From an uncultured bacterium (GTDB lineage: Bacteria > Bacillota > Clostridia > Oscillospirales > Oscillospiraceae): DNA of 64,000 nt. Positions 24,467 to 33,792 of the stretch are shown here, one piece after another. The number at the start of each line of letters is the position of its first letter. The stretch's first letter is position 1. The stretch spans positions 1 through 64,000 of the forward strand of contig CASFCS010000013.1 of the NCBI GenBank assembly GCA_949293245.1. Reading direction: 5' to 3'. The notes under the pieces were generated by a model. That model saw only the letters and a list, made by a program, of their open reading frames with translations, was not told the DNA's origin and ran no database searches. The position numbers and the translations under genes were made by a program.

Positions 24467-25003
24467 GTGGCCCGCATGGGATTCATCCACGACAAGCTGG
24501 ATACCAAGCTGCTCATCCTATATATCATGTCCCGGGTGGCCGGCCCCATCGACTTCCCCACCCTTACCGATCTCACCTTGTGCGACGACGGGGTGGACTA
24601 CTTCGATTTTGCCGAGTCCGTGGCGGAGCTGGTAAACACCGGGCATCTTCTGCTGGAAAACGGGCTCTATTCCATCACGGAAAAGGGCAAACGCAACGGC
24701 GCCGACTGTGAGAGCAGCCTGTCCTCCGTGGTGCGGCGCAAGTGTGACCACAGCCTCACCCGGCTCAATGCCCAGCTGCGGCGCAACGCCTCGGTGCAGA
24801 CCGCCGTGACTCCCCTGGACGACGGCACCTGTACCCTGCGCCTGACGCAGCTGGACAACGCCGGGCCTCTTCTCACTGTGGAGATGGTCATCGGCTCCCA
24901 GGACCAGGCCCGGCAGATGGCCCGGCAGTTCCGGGCCCATCCGGACCGGCTCCTCCACGGCATCGTGGAGCTGCTGCTCCCCGCGGAGGAGGGTGAAACC
25001 TGA
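24467..25003 (+). CDS. DUF4364 family protein
   Basis: The protein has about 178 residues. The N-terminal half is a winged-helix domain: KLLILYIMSRVAGPIDFPTL, then YFDFAESVAELVNTGHLL and YSITEKG. The C-terminal half is alpha/beta. This is the DUF4364 pattern, presumed transcription regulators of Firmicutes. The GTG at 24467 has AGGAGG six bases upstream and is preferred to ATG 24476. The stop overlaps the start region of the CmpB-like gene, so the two are co-transcribed. Confidence 0.82.
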   Translation: MARMGFIHDKLDTKLLILYIMSRVAGPIDFPTLTDLTLCDDGVDYFDFAESVAELVNTGHLLLENGLYSITEKGKRNGADCESSLSSVVRRKCDHSLTRLNAQLRRNASVQTAVTPLDDGTCTLRLTQLDNAGPLLTVEMVIGSQDQARQMARQFRAHPDRLLHGIVELLLPAEEGET

Positions 25004-25007
25004 GCCT

Positions 25008-25823
25008 ATGGCAGAACCTATGATCCTCTCCGTGCCCATCACCCGGCTGATTTTGTATTTCGTGATCTACTCCTTTCTGGGCTGGGTGCTGGAGACCTGC
25101 TTTTGTTCCATCAAGGCCAGGCGGCTGGTGCCCCGGGGATTTCTCTATGGCCCGGTATGCCCCATCTACGGGGTGGGGGTGTGCATGATGATCCTGTTTT
25201 TCCGCCCCCTGGCCTTCTCCCCTGTTTTATTTTATTGCACGGCCGTTGTGGGTATGTCTGCCTGGGAGTGCCTGGTGGGCTGGGTGCTGGAGACCACCAC
25301 CCATGTGCGCTACTGGGACTACAGCGACAAACCCCTGAACTTCCACGGGTACATCTGCCTGCAGATCTCCCTGTGCTGGGGGGCGCTGTCCTATGTGGTG
25401 ATCTTCTGGCTCCACCCCCTGGTGGAGGGGCAGCTGGGCCGCCTGCCCGACTGGCTCGCCTACGTGCTGTGCGGGGTGCTGATGACCCTGATGGCGGTGG
25501 ACGCGGCCTTCACCATCCGCCAGCTGGCTCTGGTGTCCCGGCTGCTGCGCAGCCTGGAGCGGGCCACCGACGAGCTGCAGCTCCAGCTGGCCCTGGGCAA
25601 GGCGGAGCTGGCCACCCGGCTGGACGCCGCCCGGGAGGAGCGGCGGGAGGCCTATGCCCAGCAGATCGCCCGGCTGGAGCGGTACACCCGCCGCTTCCGC
25701 CGCCACTACAGCCACCTGCGCTTTACCGTGGCCAACTCCTCCATTGTGGAGGACGTGAAGGCCGCCGGGGCCAGGGCCCTGCGGGAGCTCCAGCGCCGGC
25801 GGGGCGCCGGGAGCAAGGGCTGA
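25008..25823 (+). CDS. CmpB-like membrane protein (putative ABC-transporter type IV family)
   Basis: The protein has about 271 residues. Four or five hydrophobic helices occur in the first 170 residues, with the hallmark motifs FVIYSFLGWVLETCFCSI, RGFLYGPVCPIYGVGVC and WDYSDKPLNFHGYICLQIS. A basic, Arg-rich coiled coil follows (about 175-265). The domain is annotated as CmpB-like but has no shown transport role. Two other starts are in frame, GTG 24993 and ATG 25020. The gene is the second of a two-gene operon ending at a strong stem-loop. Confidence 0.82.
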   Translation: MAEPMILSVPITRLILYFVIYSFLGWVLETCFCSIKARRLVPRGFLYGPVCPIYGVGVCMMILFFRPLAFSPVLFYCTAVVGMSAWECLVGWVLETTTHVRYWDYSDKPLNFHGYICLQISLCWGALSYVVIFWLHPLVEGQLGRLPDWLAYVLCGVLMTLMAVDAAFTIRQLALVSRLLRSLERATDELQLQLALGKAELATRLDAAREERREAYAQQIARLERYTRRFRRHYSHLRFTVANSSIVEDVKAAGARALRELQRRRGAGSKG

Positions 25824-25847
25824 AGGCAGCGGTCTGTCCAACCAGAC

Positions 25848-25893
25848 AAAACTCCGGCGGAATGGGGCGCGCCCCGTTCCGCCGGAGTTTTTA
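25848..25893. terminator. Bidirectional terminator between convergent operons
   Basis: AAAACTCCGGCGGAA pairs with TTCCGCCGGAGTTTTT through a GC-rich inner stem. It lies between the CmpB-like gene (plus strand) and cardiolipin synthase (minus strand) and suits both. Confidence 0.8.
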
Positions 25894-25919
25894 TGCTCTG
25901 GGTCCCCTCTCCCGGCCCC

Positions 25920-27449
25920 TTACAGCAGGGGCGCGAACACCCGCAGCACGTTGCGCAGCACCTGTTTATACCAGGGCACCGCCTTGCACACCGCCGGCGT
26001 GATGGGGATGCTGACGGCCTGGGTCTCCAGAAAGTCCCGCTTGATGTCCTGAATGGTGGGGGTGTCGTAGAGAAGGACGCTGTTTTCAAAGTGGAGGAAC
26101 ATGCTGCGGTAGTCCATATTGATGGAGCCCACCGTGGCGTACCGGTCGTCCACCACGAAGTTCTTGCCGTGGATGAACCCGGGCTCGTACTCGAAGATCT
26201 TCACCCCCGCCTCCACCAGCTCGGGGTAGCAGGAGCGGGTCACCTGAAAGACCGTCTTTTTGTCCGGGATGTGGGGGGTGATAATGCGCACGTCCACCCC
26301 GGACTTGGCGGCGCTGGCCAAAGCCAGGGTGGTGGAGTAGTCGATGACCAGATAGGGGGTGGTGATGTACACATACTCCCTGGCCCGGTTGATGAGCTTG
26401 AGGTACACCGTCTGCCCCACGGGCTCCTCGTCCCAGGGGCAGTCGGAATAGGGCTGCACATAGCCCCCCGCCGGGGTCAGGGGGGCGGGGTCCGCCCGGA
26501 AGGGGCTGTACTCCTCCACGCTGCCCTCGGTGAAGTCCCACATGGACAGAAAGCTCACCGTCATGCTCCATACCGCGTCCCCCTGGAGGCGGATGGCGCT
26601 GTCCTTCCAGTGGCCGAAGCGCTTTTTCACGTTGATATACTCATCGGCCATATTGATGCCCCCGGTGAAGGCGATCTTGCCGTCCACAATGAGGTACTTC
26701 CGGTGGTCCCGGTTGTTCTGCCGCAGGGACACCACCGGCACCAGGCGGTTGAACACCCGGCAGTGGATGCCCCGCTGCTCCAGGCGGCGGTTGTAGTCGG
26801 CGGGCAGGGTGAACAACGAGCCGATGTCATCGTAGATCACCCGCACCTCCACCCCCTGGGCGGCCTTGCGCTCCAGCACGTCCAGCACCGAGTTCCAGAA
26901 CATGCCCTCCTCAATGATGAAGTACTCCACAAAGATATAGCGCTCCGCCTGCTCCAGGGCCTGGAGGATGTCGTCGTAGCAGTCGTCCCCCAGGGGGTAA
27001 TATTTTGTCGCCGTGTTGCCGTACACCGGGCAGCAGGCCACCCGCTCCAGATAGCGGGCGATGTGCCCCGCCTCGGGGCCCGCCACCTGCTGGAACACGT
27101 CCGAGCGGCACTCCTCCCCCAGGTTCTGTTTGATTTTGTACTGCATCACCTTCAGCCGCTTCTGGTTGTAGCGGGACAGGCGGTTGCCGCCGAAGAGCAT
27201 GTAGGCGATGCCGCCGAACAGGGGGAACACCAGGATGAGGATGACCCACCCCAGCTTGTACCCCGGGTTGCTGCGGTTTCCGATGATCCACACCACCGCC
27301 AGCACCGTAATGGTGATGCACAGCCAGCTGACGTAGATATAGTACTGGCTGAACTGCTGGATGAGGATCACCGAAGAGATCAGCTGCAGCAGGATGAGCC
27401 CCCCCATCCAGGGGGCCCGGTGGGAGAGCAGTTTTCCAAGTTTTTTCAT
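25920..27449 (-). CDS. cls: Cardiolipin synthase
   Basis: The 509-residue membrane enzyme joins two phosphatidylglycerol molecules into cardiolipin and glycerol. Two N-terminal hydrophobic helices (about residues 14-32 and 37-56) and a third at 68-86 precede two HKD catalytic motifs: H249-x-K251-x4-D256 and H427-x-K429-x4-D434. Both motifs are complete. Length is typical for the Firmicute form. It lies 45 bases downstream of dnaE on the same strand, and no promoter was seen in the gap, so it may be transcribed from the dnaE side. Confidence 0.94.
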   Translation of the reverse strand: MKKLGKLLSHRAPWMGGLILLQLISSVILIQQFSQYYIYVSWLCITITVLAVVWIIGNRSNPGYKLGWVILILVFPLFGGIAYMLFGGNRLSRYNQKRLKVMQYKIKQNLGEECRSDVFQQVAGPEAGHIARYLERVACCPVYGNTATKYYPLGDDCYDDILQALEQAERYIFVEYFIIEEGMFWNSVLDVLERKAAQGVEVRVIYDDIGSLFTLPADYNRRLEQRGIHCRVFNRLVPVVSLRQNNRDHRKYLIVDGKIAFTGGINMADEYINVKKRFGHWKDSAIRLQGDAVWSMTVSFLSMWDFTEGSVEEYSPFRADPAPLTPAGGYVQPYSDCPWDEEPVGQTVYLKLINRAREYVYITTPYLVIDYSTTLALASAAKSGVDVRIITPHIPDKKTVFQVTRSCYPELVEAGVKIFEYEPGFIHGKNFVVDDRYATVGSINMDYRSMFLHFENSVLLYDTPTIQDIKRDFLETQAVSIPITPAVCKAVPWYKQVLRNVLRVFAPLL

Positions 27450-27494
27450 GTGCCTTTGTTTTTTCTCCTTCGTGTGGCGCGGATATGGGGGGGG

Positions 27495-30400
27495 CTATCT
27501 GAGCACCACGCTCTCCTCCCCCAGCACCCGCCGCAGCTCCTGGAGCAGGGCGTTGTGGATGAGGCAGCGGGCGGCGCATTTCTTCTTCACGTCCGCAAAG
27601 TAGATCACCGCCGAGCCCTCCCCGGGGAACATGGCAAAGAGCTTTTTCAGCCAGGGGAACTGCCCCTCCCGGCTGGTGAGGCGGACGTAGAGGGTCTGGT
27701 GGGGGGCGGGGGGCCTCTCCTCCTCCCCCTCCCCGCCCTCCAGGGGGAACACCTGGTCGCACAGGAGCTGGGGCTCCTTCTCGTCCCGCACGGAGATGCG
27801 GCCCTTCACCGCCACAGGGGTGTTGGCCTTCAGGTAGGGGCCGCACTGGGAGAGCACCTTGGAGAAGACCAGCAGCTCCATGGAGCCGGTGTCGTCCTCC
27901 AGCGTCACATAGGCCATGAGGGTGTTGCCCCGGGTGGTCTTGGTCTTGGCCGCGGCAATCACCCCGGCGATGGTCACCAGCTGGTTGTCCTGGAACTGCT
28001 CGGGCCCCTCCTCCCGGTCGAAGTCGGCCAGGATGGCCCCGATGCGCACCGCCCCCAGGCCCTGGGCCTCCCGGCGGTACTCGTCCATGGGGTGGCCCGA
28101 CAGGTAGAGCCCCGTGGTCTCCTTCTCCATGGCCATGCGCTCCCGGGGGGAGAACTCCGGCAGGGGGGGCAGCTTCACCTGGGGCACGAAGAGGGCCTCC
28201 CCCCCGCCCCCGCCGAACAGGTCGAACTGCCCCTCCAGGTTCTGGCGGCGGTTGAGGGCGATGGCGTCGATGACCTGCTGGCACACCTCCAGCAGCTGGG
28301 AGCGGCGGCAGCCCATGCTGTCGAAGGCCCCCGCCTTGATGAGGCTGTCCAGCACCCGGCGGTTGAGGTCCTTGTCGAACATGCGGGCGCAGAACTCCTC
28401 AAAGGACCGGTAGGGTCCCCCCCGCTCCCGCTCGGCCAGCAGGGCCTGGGTGAACCCCCGGCCCACCCCCCGCAGGGCCACCAGGCCGAAGCGGATGTTC
28501 TCCCCGCTGACGGTGAAGTCCGCCCCGGACTCGTTGATGTCGGGGGGCAGGAGGGCGATGCCGCTCTGGCGGCACTCGGCGATGTACTCGGCCACCTTGT
28601 CCTGGGAGTCCAGCACCGAGGTGAGAAGGGCGGCCATGTACTCCCGGGTGTGGTGGTACTTGAACCAGGCGGTCTGGTAGGCCACGATGGCGTAGCTCAC
28701 GGCGTGGGCCTTGTTGAAGGCGTAGTTGGCAAAGTCGTAGATCTCGTCGTAGATGGCCTGGGCCACGTGGGCGCTCACCCCGTTGGCCACCGCCCCGGGG
28801 ATGCCCCGGGCGGGGTCCCCGTGGACGAAGGTCTTCTGCTCCTTCTCGATCTGGGCCTTCTTCTTCTTGGAGATGGCCCGGCGCACCATGTCCGCCTGGC
28901 CCAGGGAGTAGCCCGCCAGCTGCTGGAAGATCTGGATGACCTGCTCCTGGTAGACGATGCACCCGTAGGTCACGGACAAAATGGGCTCCAGGCTGGGGTG
29001 GAGGTAGCGGATCTTCTCGGGGTGCTGCTTGCACTCGATAAACCGGGGAATGGACTCCATGGGCCCCGGGCGGTAGAGGGCGATGATGGCGGTGATGTCC
29101 TCGATATTCTGGGGGTGCAGCCGGGTGCACACGCTGGTCATACCGGCGCTCTCCATCTGGAACACGCCGGAGGTGCGCCCCTCAGAGAGCATGGCGAACA
29201 CCGCCGGGTCGTCCTCCGGGATCTGGGAGAGCCGGAAGTCGGGCTGGCGGCGGCGCACCAGCTTCACCGCGTCGTCCAGGATGGTCAGGTTGCGCAGGCC
29301 CAGAAAGTCCATCTTCAGAAGGCCCAGCTCCTCCAGGGTGGTCATGGTGTACTGGGTCACCGCCAGGCCGTCGTTGGTGGCCAGGGGGACGTACTCGTAC
29401 ACCGGCCGCCGGGTGATCACCACCCCGGCGGCGTGGGTGGAGGCGTTGCGGGGCATCCCCTCCAGGCTGCGGGCCATGTCCACCAGCCGGCGGACCTGGT
29501 CGCTGCCCTCGTAGAGGTCCTTGAACCCCTTGGACAGGGTGAGGGCCTTGTCCAGGGTCATGTCCAGGGAGAAGGGCACCTGCTTGGCGATGGCGTCCAC
29601 CTCGGCGTAGGGCATGTTCATCACCCGGCCCACGTCCCGGATGGCCGCCTTGGCCTTCATGGTGCCGAAGGTGACGATCTGGGCCACGTGATCCGCCCCG
29701 TACTTCCGGGAGACGTAGTCGATGACCTCCTGGCGGCGGCGGATGCAGAAGTCGATGTCGATATCCGGCATGGTCACCCGCTCCGGGTTCAAAAACCGCT
29801 CGAAGTACAAGGAGTACTGCATGGGGTCCACGTCGGTGATATACAGGCAGTAGGACACCATGGACCCGGCGGCGGAGCCCCGCCCCGGGCCCACAGGGAT
29901 GCCCTGCTCCTTGGCGTAGTGGATAAAGTCGGAGACGATGAGGAAGTAGTCCACAAAGCCCATGCGGCGGATCATGGCCATCTCCATCTCCAGCCGCTGG
30001 CGGTACTCCTGGCTGCCCGCCCCGTAGCGCTCGTCAAACCCCTGCCGGCAGAGCTTTTCAAAGTAGGCGTCCCCGTCGCTCTCCCCCGGGGGCAGCTTGA
30101 ACTCGGGCAGGTGGTGCACGCCGAAGGTGAAGTCCAGCTGGCACAGCCCGGCGATCTTCTCCGTGTTCTCCAGGGCCTCGGGCCACTGGGGGAAGAGGGC
30201 GGCCATCTCCGCCTCGCTTTTGAGATAGAACTCCGGCTCCTCAAAGCGCAGCCGCTCCGGGTCGTCCAGGGTGCGCCCCATCTGGATGCACATGAGGGTG
30301 TCCTGCAGCGCGGCGGCCTCCCGGGTGAGGTAGTGGGCGTCGTTGGTAGCCACCAGGGGGATCCCCGTGTCCTGGTGGAGGCGGATGAGCCCGGCGATCA

Positions 30401-30959
30401 CCTTCTGCTGGGCGGGGATGGCGTGGTCCTGGAGCTCCAGGTAGTACCCGTCGGGGCCGAAGAGCGCCGCCATCTCCAGGGCGTGGGCACGGGCGGCCTC
30501 GTAGTCGTCGGCCAGCAGCAGCCGGGGCAGCTCCCCCGCCAGGCAGGCCGACAGGGCGATGAGCCCATCGGCGTGGGAGCGCAGCAGCTCCAGGTCGATG
30601 CGGGGCTTGATATAAAATCCCTCGGTGAAGGCCTTGGACACCATGTAGCTCAGGTTGCGGTACCCCGTCTCGTTGCGGCAGAGCAGGATCAGGTGGCGGG
30701 CCTCGGCGTCGTACTCGTGGACCTTGTCAAAGCGGGTGCGGCCCCTGGGGGCCACGTACACCTCGCAGCCGATGATGGGCTTGATCCCCTCCGCCAGGCA
30801 GGCCCGGTAGAAGTCGATGACGCCGTACATCACCCCGTGGTCCGTGATGGCCACGGCGCTCTGGCCCAGGGCCTTCACCCGGGCGGCCAGCTCCCGGATG
30901 CGGCAGGCCCCGTCCAGCAGGGAGTATTCCGTATGGACGTGCAGATGAACAAAGGACAT
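27495..30959 (-). CDS. dnaE: DNA polymerase III alpha subunit (DnaE)
   Basis: The 1154-residue protein is a replicative or lesion-tolerant polymerase. The PHP domain starts at residue 4 (HLHVHTEYSLLDG). The catalytic palm has PGRGSAAGS and PDIDIDFCIRRR, and the fingers region follows. A tandem helix-hairpin-helix region and an OB-fold (VTIAGVIAAAKTKTTRGNT) lie near the C-terminus. All key acidic residues are present. Length matches DnaE, not the Gram-positive PolC. AAGGAGAAG precedes the ATG. It follows whiA by about 40 bases, so it may share the whiA transcript. Confidence 0.96.
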   Translation of the reverse strand: MSFVHLHVHTEYSLLDGACRIRELAARVKALGQSAVAITDHGVMYGVIDFYRACLAEGIKPIIGCEVYVAPRGRTRFDKVHEYDAEARHLILLCRNETGYRNLSYMVSKAFTEGFYIKPRIDLELLRSHADGLIALSACLAGELPRLLLADDYEAARAHALEMAALFGPDGYYLELQDHAIPAQQKVIAGLIRLHQDTGIPLVATNDAHYLTREAAALQDTLMCIQMGRTLDDPERLRFEEPEFYLKSEAEMAALFPQWPEALENTEKIAGLCQLDFTFGVHHLPEFKLPPGESDGDAYFEKLCRQGFDERYGAGSQEYRQRLEMEMAMIRRMGFVDYFLIVSDFIHYAKEQGIPVGPGRGSAAGSMVSYCLYITDVDPMQYSLYFERFLNPERVTMPDIDIDFCIRRRQEVIDYVSRKYGADHVAQIVTFGTMKAKAAIRDVGRVMNMPYAEVDAIAKQVPFSLDMTLDKALTLSKGFKDLYEGSDQVRRLVDMARSLEGMPRNASTHAAGVVITRRPVYEYVPLATNDGLAVTQYTMTTLEELGLLKMDFLGLRNLTILDDAVKLVRRRQPDFRLSQIPEDDPAVFAMLSEGRTSGVFQMESAGMTSVCTRLHPQNIEDITAIIALYRPGPMESIPRFIECKQHPEKIRYLHPSLEPILSVTYGCIVYQEQVIQIFQQLAGYSLGQADMVRRAISKKKKAQIEKEQKTFVHGDPARGIPGAVANGVSAHVAQAIYDEIYDFANYAFNKAHAVSYAIVAYQTAWFKYHHTREYMAALLTSVLDSQDKVAEYIAECRQSGIALLPPDINESGADFTVSGENIRFGLVALRGVGRGFTQALLAERERGGPYRSFEEFCARMFDKDLNRRVLDSLIKAGAFDSMGCRRSQLLEVCQQVIDAIALNRRQNLEGQFDLFGGGGGEALFVPQVKLPPLPEFSPRERMAMEKETTGLYLSGHPMDEYRREAQGLGAVRIGAILADFDREEGPEQFQDNQLVTIAGVIAAAKTKTTRGNTLMAYVTLEDDTGSMELLVFSKVLSQCGPYLKANTPVAVKGRISVRDEKEPQLLCDQVFPLEGGEGEEERPPAPHQTLYVRLTSREGQFPWLKKLFAMFPGEGSAVIYFADVKKKCAARCLIHNALLQELRRVLGEESVVLR

Positions 30960-30999
30960 GGATCTTCTCCTTGTGTGAATATACTTGCCCCTTCCCCCG

Positions 31000-31899
31000 T
31001 CAGCTCTCCCCCCGGGAGAGCTCCATGAGCTTGCGCAGCCGGTGGTTCAGGCAGGACTTGGTCACCGGCGGGGCGCACAGCTCCGCCAGCTGGGTGAGGG
31101 TGAGCTCCGGGTGGCCGGTGCGCAGCTCCGCCGCCTCCCGCAGCTTGGGGGACAGGCCCTCCAGCATCCCCCGCTCCCGCAGGCGGCCGATGGCCTCGAT
31201 CTGCTCCTGGGCGGCGGAGACCACCTTATCCAGGTTGGCCGCGTCGCAGTTCACCCGGCGGTTCACGCTGCCCCGCAGGGTCTTTTCCGCCCGGGCGTTC
31301 ATCACCCGCATGGCGGACACCCCGGCGCCGATGGTGGTGAGGAAGTCCTCGATGCGGTCGCTCTGCTTGAAGTAGAGCACATAGTTGGCGCTGCGGGTGG
31401 TGTCCTTGGGCTGGAGGCCCATCTCCCCCATAAGGGCCAGGGTCTCCCGGCTCACCGCCCCGTGGGAGGTGGCCAGCTCCAGGTGGTACCCCTTCTCCGG
31501 GTCGGTCACCGACCCCCCCGCCAGAAAGGCCCCCCGCAGGAAGGCGGCGCGGCAGTGGTCCTCCTCCAGCACGGCGAAGTTCAGGTGGAGGGACACGGCG
31601 CTGTCCCAGGCGATGCCGAACACCTCGCAGATGCGGGCGATCTTCTCCCGGTCCCGGATGAGGAAGCTCCCCTTCCCCCCCTCGTCGGCGGGGGTCACGT
31701 CAAAGCTCACCCGGAAGGCCCGGCGGAAGAGGGCGGGCAGCCGCTCCTTCAGGGGGTCGCACTCGGTGGTGATGCGGATCTCCCCGGGCTGGAAGGTATT
31801 GCAGAACAGGAGCACGCCGTAGGCCTCCGCCTGGGCGCAGCAGCGCCGGGACAGCCCCTCCCGGCACAGCTCCCCCTTGGTATCTCCGGAAAAGGACAT
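31000..31899 (-). CDS. whiA: Sporulation/cell-division regulator WhiA
   Basis: The 299-residue protein pairs an N-terminal LAGLIDADG-like domain (about 1-200, including FLRGAFLAGGSVTDPEKGYHLE) with a C-terminal helix-turn-helix (about 225-295, including LTLTQLAELCAPPVTKSCLN). WhiA is a DNA-binding protein linked to cell division and chromosome segregation in Firmicutes. ATG 31899 is chosen for GAGGGGAAG seven bases ahead; the longer open frame upstream is unsupported. It forms a conserved cluster with yvcK, rapZ and murB, 14 bases from yvcK. Confidence 0.95.
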   Translation of the reverse strand: MSFSGDTKGELCREGLSRRCCAQAEAYGVLLFCNTFQPGEIRITTECDPLKERLPALFRRAFRVSFDVTPADEGGKGSFLIRDREKIARICEVFGIAWDSAVSLHLNFAVLEEDHCRAAFLRGAFLAGGSVTDPEKGYHLELATSHGAVSRETLALMGEMGLQPKDTTRSANYVLYFKQSDRIEDFLTTIGAGVSAMRVMNARAEKTLRGSVNRRVNCDAANLDKVVSAAQEQIEAIGRLRERGMLEGLSPKLREAAELRTGHPELTLTQLAELCAPPVTKSCLNHRLRKLMELSRGES

Positions 31900-31913
31900 C
31901 TCTTCCCCTCCGC

Positions 31914-32927
31914 TCAGAATATCTTGGTGTGGGCCCGGTCGTGGTAGAGCTCCATAATGGCCCGGGCCAGCTTCTCCGGGGAGTGGCGGGCAAAGGAGGT
32001 GTCCTCGCTGGTGAGGTCCCGCTCCACCAACACCACCCCCAGCCCCTCCAGCTCCTTCTGGGTGGCGAAGATGGGCGCGGCGTTCTCCTGGCGGTAGCGC
32101 GCCAGCAGGTCCTCCCCCACCGGGGCGCTGTTGCACAGGCACACGTCCAGCAGTCTGGGGCCGCTGTGCTCCAGTAGGGCGGTGACGTGGTCCGCGGCGG
32201 AGTACCCCTCGGTCTCCCCCTCCTGGGTCATGATGTTGCACACGTACACCTTCAGGGCCTTGGAGCGGCAGATGGCGTCCGCCACCCCGTCCACCAGCAG
32301 GTTGGGGATCACACTGGTATAGAGGCTCCCGGGGCCCAGCAAAATCATCTCCGCCTGGTCGATGGCCTCCAGGGTCTCGGGCAGGGCGGGGGGATGGGCG
32401 GGCAGCAGGCGCACATAGTCGATGCGGCAGTCCTGCTCCTTTTTAAAGGCAAAGATCTTGGACTCCCCCAGCACATGGGTGCCGTTTTCAAACACCGCCT
32501 CCAGCTGCACGTCGGAGTTGGTCACCGGCAGGATGCGCCCGGTGATGGCCATGACCTGGCTCATGCGGGTCACCGCCTGGTCGAAGGAGTCGGACACCCC
32601 GTTCAGGGCGGCCAGCAGCAGGTTGCCGAAGGCCTGCCCCGCCAGGGACCCCTCGGTAAAGCGGTACCCCAGCAGCTGCTGCATCAGGGATTCGGTGTCC
32701 GCCAGGGCCTCCATGCAGTTGCGGATGTCCCCCGGCGGGGGCATCCCCATCTCCTGGCGCAGCACGCCGGAGCCCCCCCCGTCGTCCGCCACCGTCACCA
32801 CGGCGGTCAGGTTCTGGGTGTGGTGCTTCAGGCCCCGCAGCATGGTGGACAGGCCGTGTCCCCCGCCGATGGCCACAATCCTGGGCCCCTGGGGGATGGA
32901 AATGGTGCGATTCTTTTTATGTCTCAT
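31914..32927 (-). CDS. yvcK: YvcK family protein (gluconeogenesis factor)
   Basis: The 337-residue protein is a CofD-like fold member that in Bacillus supports growth on gluconeogenic carbon and cell-wall morphogenesis and binds UDP-sugars. Landmarks are IVAIGGGHGLSTMLRGLK, VTVADDGGGSGVLR, PPGDIRNC and LLGPGSLYTSVIPNLLVDG. It starts one base from the end of rapZ, indicating a single transcript. Confidence 0.95.
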   Translation of the reverse strand: MRHKKNRTISIPQGPRIVAIGGGHGLSTMLRGLKHHTQNLTAVVTVADDGGGSGVLRQEMGMPPPGDIRNCMEALADTESLMQQLLGYRFTEGSLAGQAFGNLLLAALNGVSDSFDQAVTRMSQVMAITGRILPVTNSDVQLEAVFENGTHVLGESKIFAFKKEQDCRIDYVRLLPAHPPALPETLEAIDQAEMILLGPGSLYTSVIPNLLVDGVADAICRSKALKVYVCNIMTQEGETEGYSAADHVTALLEHSGPRLLDVCLCNSAPVGEDLLARYRQENAAPIFATQKELEGLGVVLVERDLTSEDTSFARHSPEKLARAIMELYHDRAHTKIF

Positions 32928-32928
32928 G

Positions 32929-33789
32929 TTATGCCCTCGTCATATCCCGGTGGTTTTCACTGACATGGTAGCCCTTCTGGCGGATATAGTCCGCCAGGGC
33001 CCGGGTCATGGCCACGGAGCGGTGCTGTCCCCCGGTGCAGCCGATGGCAATCACCAGGGCGCTCTTCCCCTCCTCCCGGAACTGGGGCAGCAGGAAGGCC
33101 ACCATGTCCTCCAGATGGCGCAGGAAGTCCTGGGACTGCTGATAGCCGAACACGAAGGAGCGCACCCCCTCGTCCAGGCCGGTCTGGCGGCGCAGCTCCT
33201 GGATGTAAAAGGGGTTGGGCAGGAAGCGCACATCAAAGACCATGTCCGCCTCCAGGGGGATGCCGTATTTGAAGCCGAAGGAGAGCACGCTGATGCTCAT
33301 CTCGCTGCCCCCGGTGGCCAGGCCGAAGATGCGCCGCACCTCGTCCCGCAGCTTCTTAGTGGGCAGGGCGGTGGTGTCGATGATATACTCCGCCCGGGAG
33401 CGCACCGGCTCCAGGGCGGCCCGCTCCCGGTCCACCGCCATGGACAGGGACCGGCCGTTCTCCGCCAGAGGGTGGCCCCGGCGGGTCTCCTTGTACCGGC
33501 GGATGATCACCGGCTTGGAGGCCTCCACAAAGAGGATCTTGTAGGCGCAGCCCATGGCCGTCAGCTGGTCCAGGGCCTCGAAGAGGCTGTCGAAGGTCTG
33601 GCCCCCCCGGATGTCGCACACCACCGCCACCCGGTCGTACTTGGTGACGTTGGCCATGCACAGCTCGGCAAATTTGGGGATCAGGGCCGGGGGCAGGTTA
33701 TCCACGCAGTAAAATCCCGTGTCCTCCATGATGGACACCACGCTGCTCTTCCCCGCCCCGGACATCCCCGAGACAATGACAAATTCCAT
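32929..33789 (-). CDS. rapZ: RNase adapter RapZ (YvcJ)
   Basis: The 286-residue nucleotide-binding protein has Walker A GMSGAGKSS at about residues 8-16. The C-terminal domain has SVLSFGFKYGIPLEADMVFD, DVRFLPNPF and IGCTGGQHRSV. In Bacillus YvcJ hydrolyses GTP and affects competence; in E. coli RapZ targets small RNAs for decay. Length and motifs are complete. It lies three bases downstream of murB and one base before yvcK. Confidence 0.95.
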   Translation of the reverse strand: MEFVIVSGMSGAGKSSVVSIMEDTGFYCVDNLPPALIPKFAELCMANVTKYDRVAVVCDIRGGQTFDSLFEALDQLTAMGCAYKILFVEASKPVIIRRYKETRRGHPLAENGRSLSMAVDRERAALEPVRSRAEYIIDTTALPTKKLRDEVRRIFGLATGGSEMSISVLSFGFKYGIPLEADMVFDVRFLPNPFYIQELRRQTGLDEGVRSFVFGYQQSQDFLRHLEDMVAFLLPQFREEGKSALVIAIGCTGGQHRSVAMTRALADYIRQKGYHVSENHRDMTRA

Positions 33790-33792
33790 CTC

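Noticed and set aside
25893-31028. Open frame of 1711 codons on the plus strand
   Set aside because: It lies opposite cls and dnaE, both certain genes. Its translation is rich in His, Gly, Val and Leu and has no known domain. Long antisense frames are expected in very GC-rich genes.
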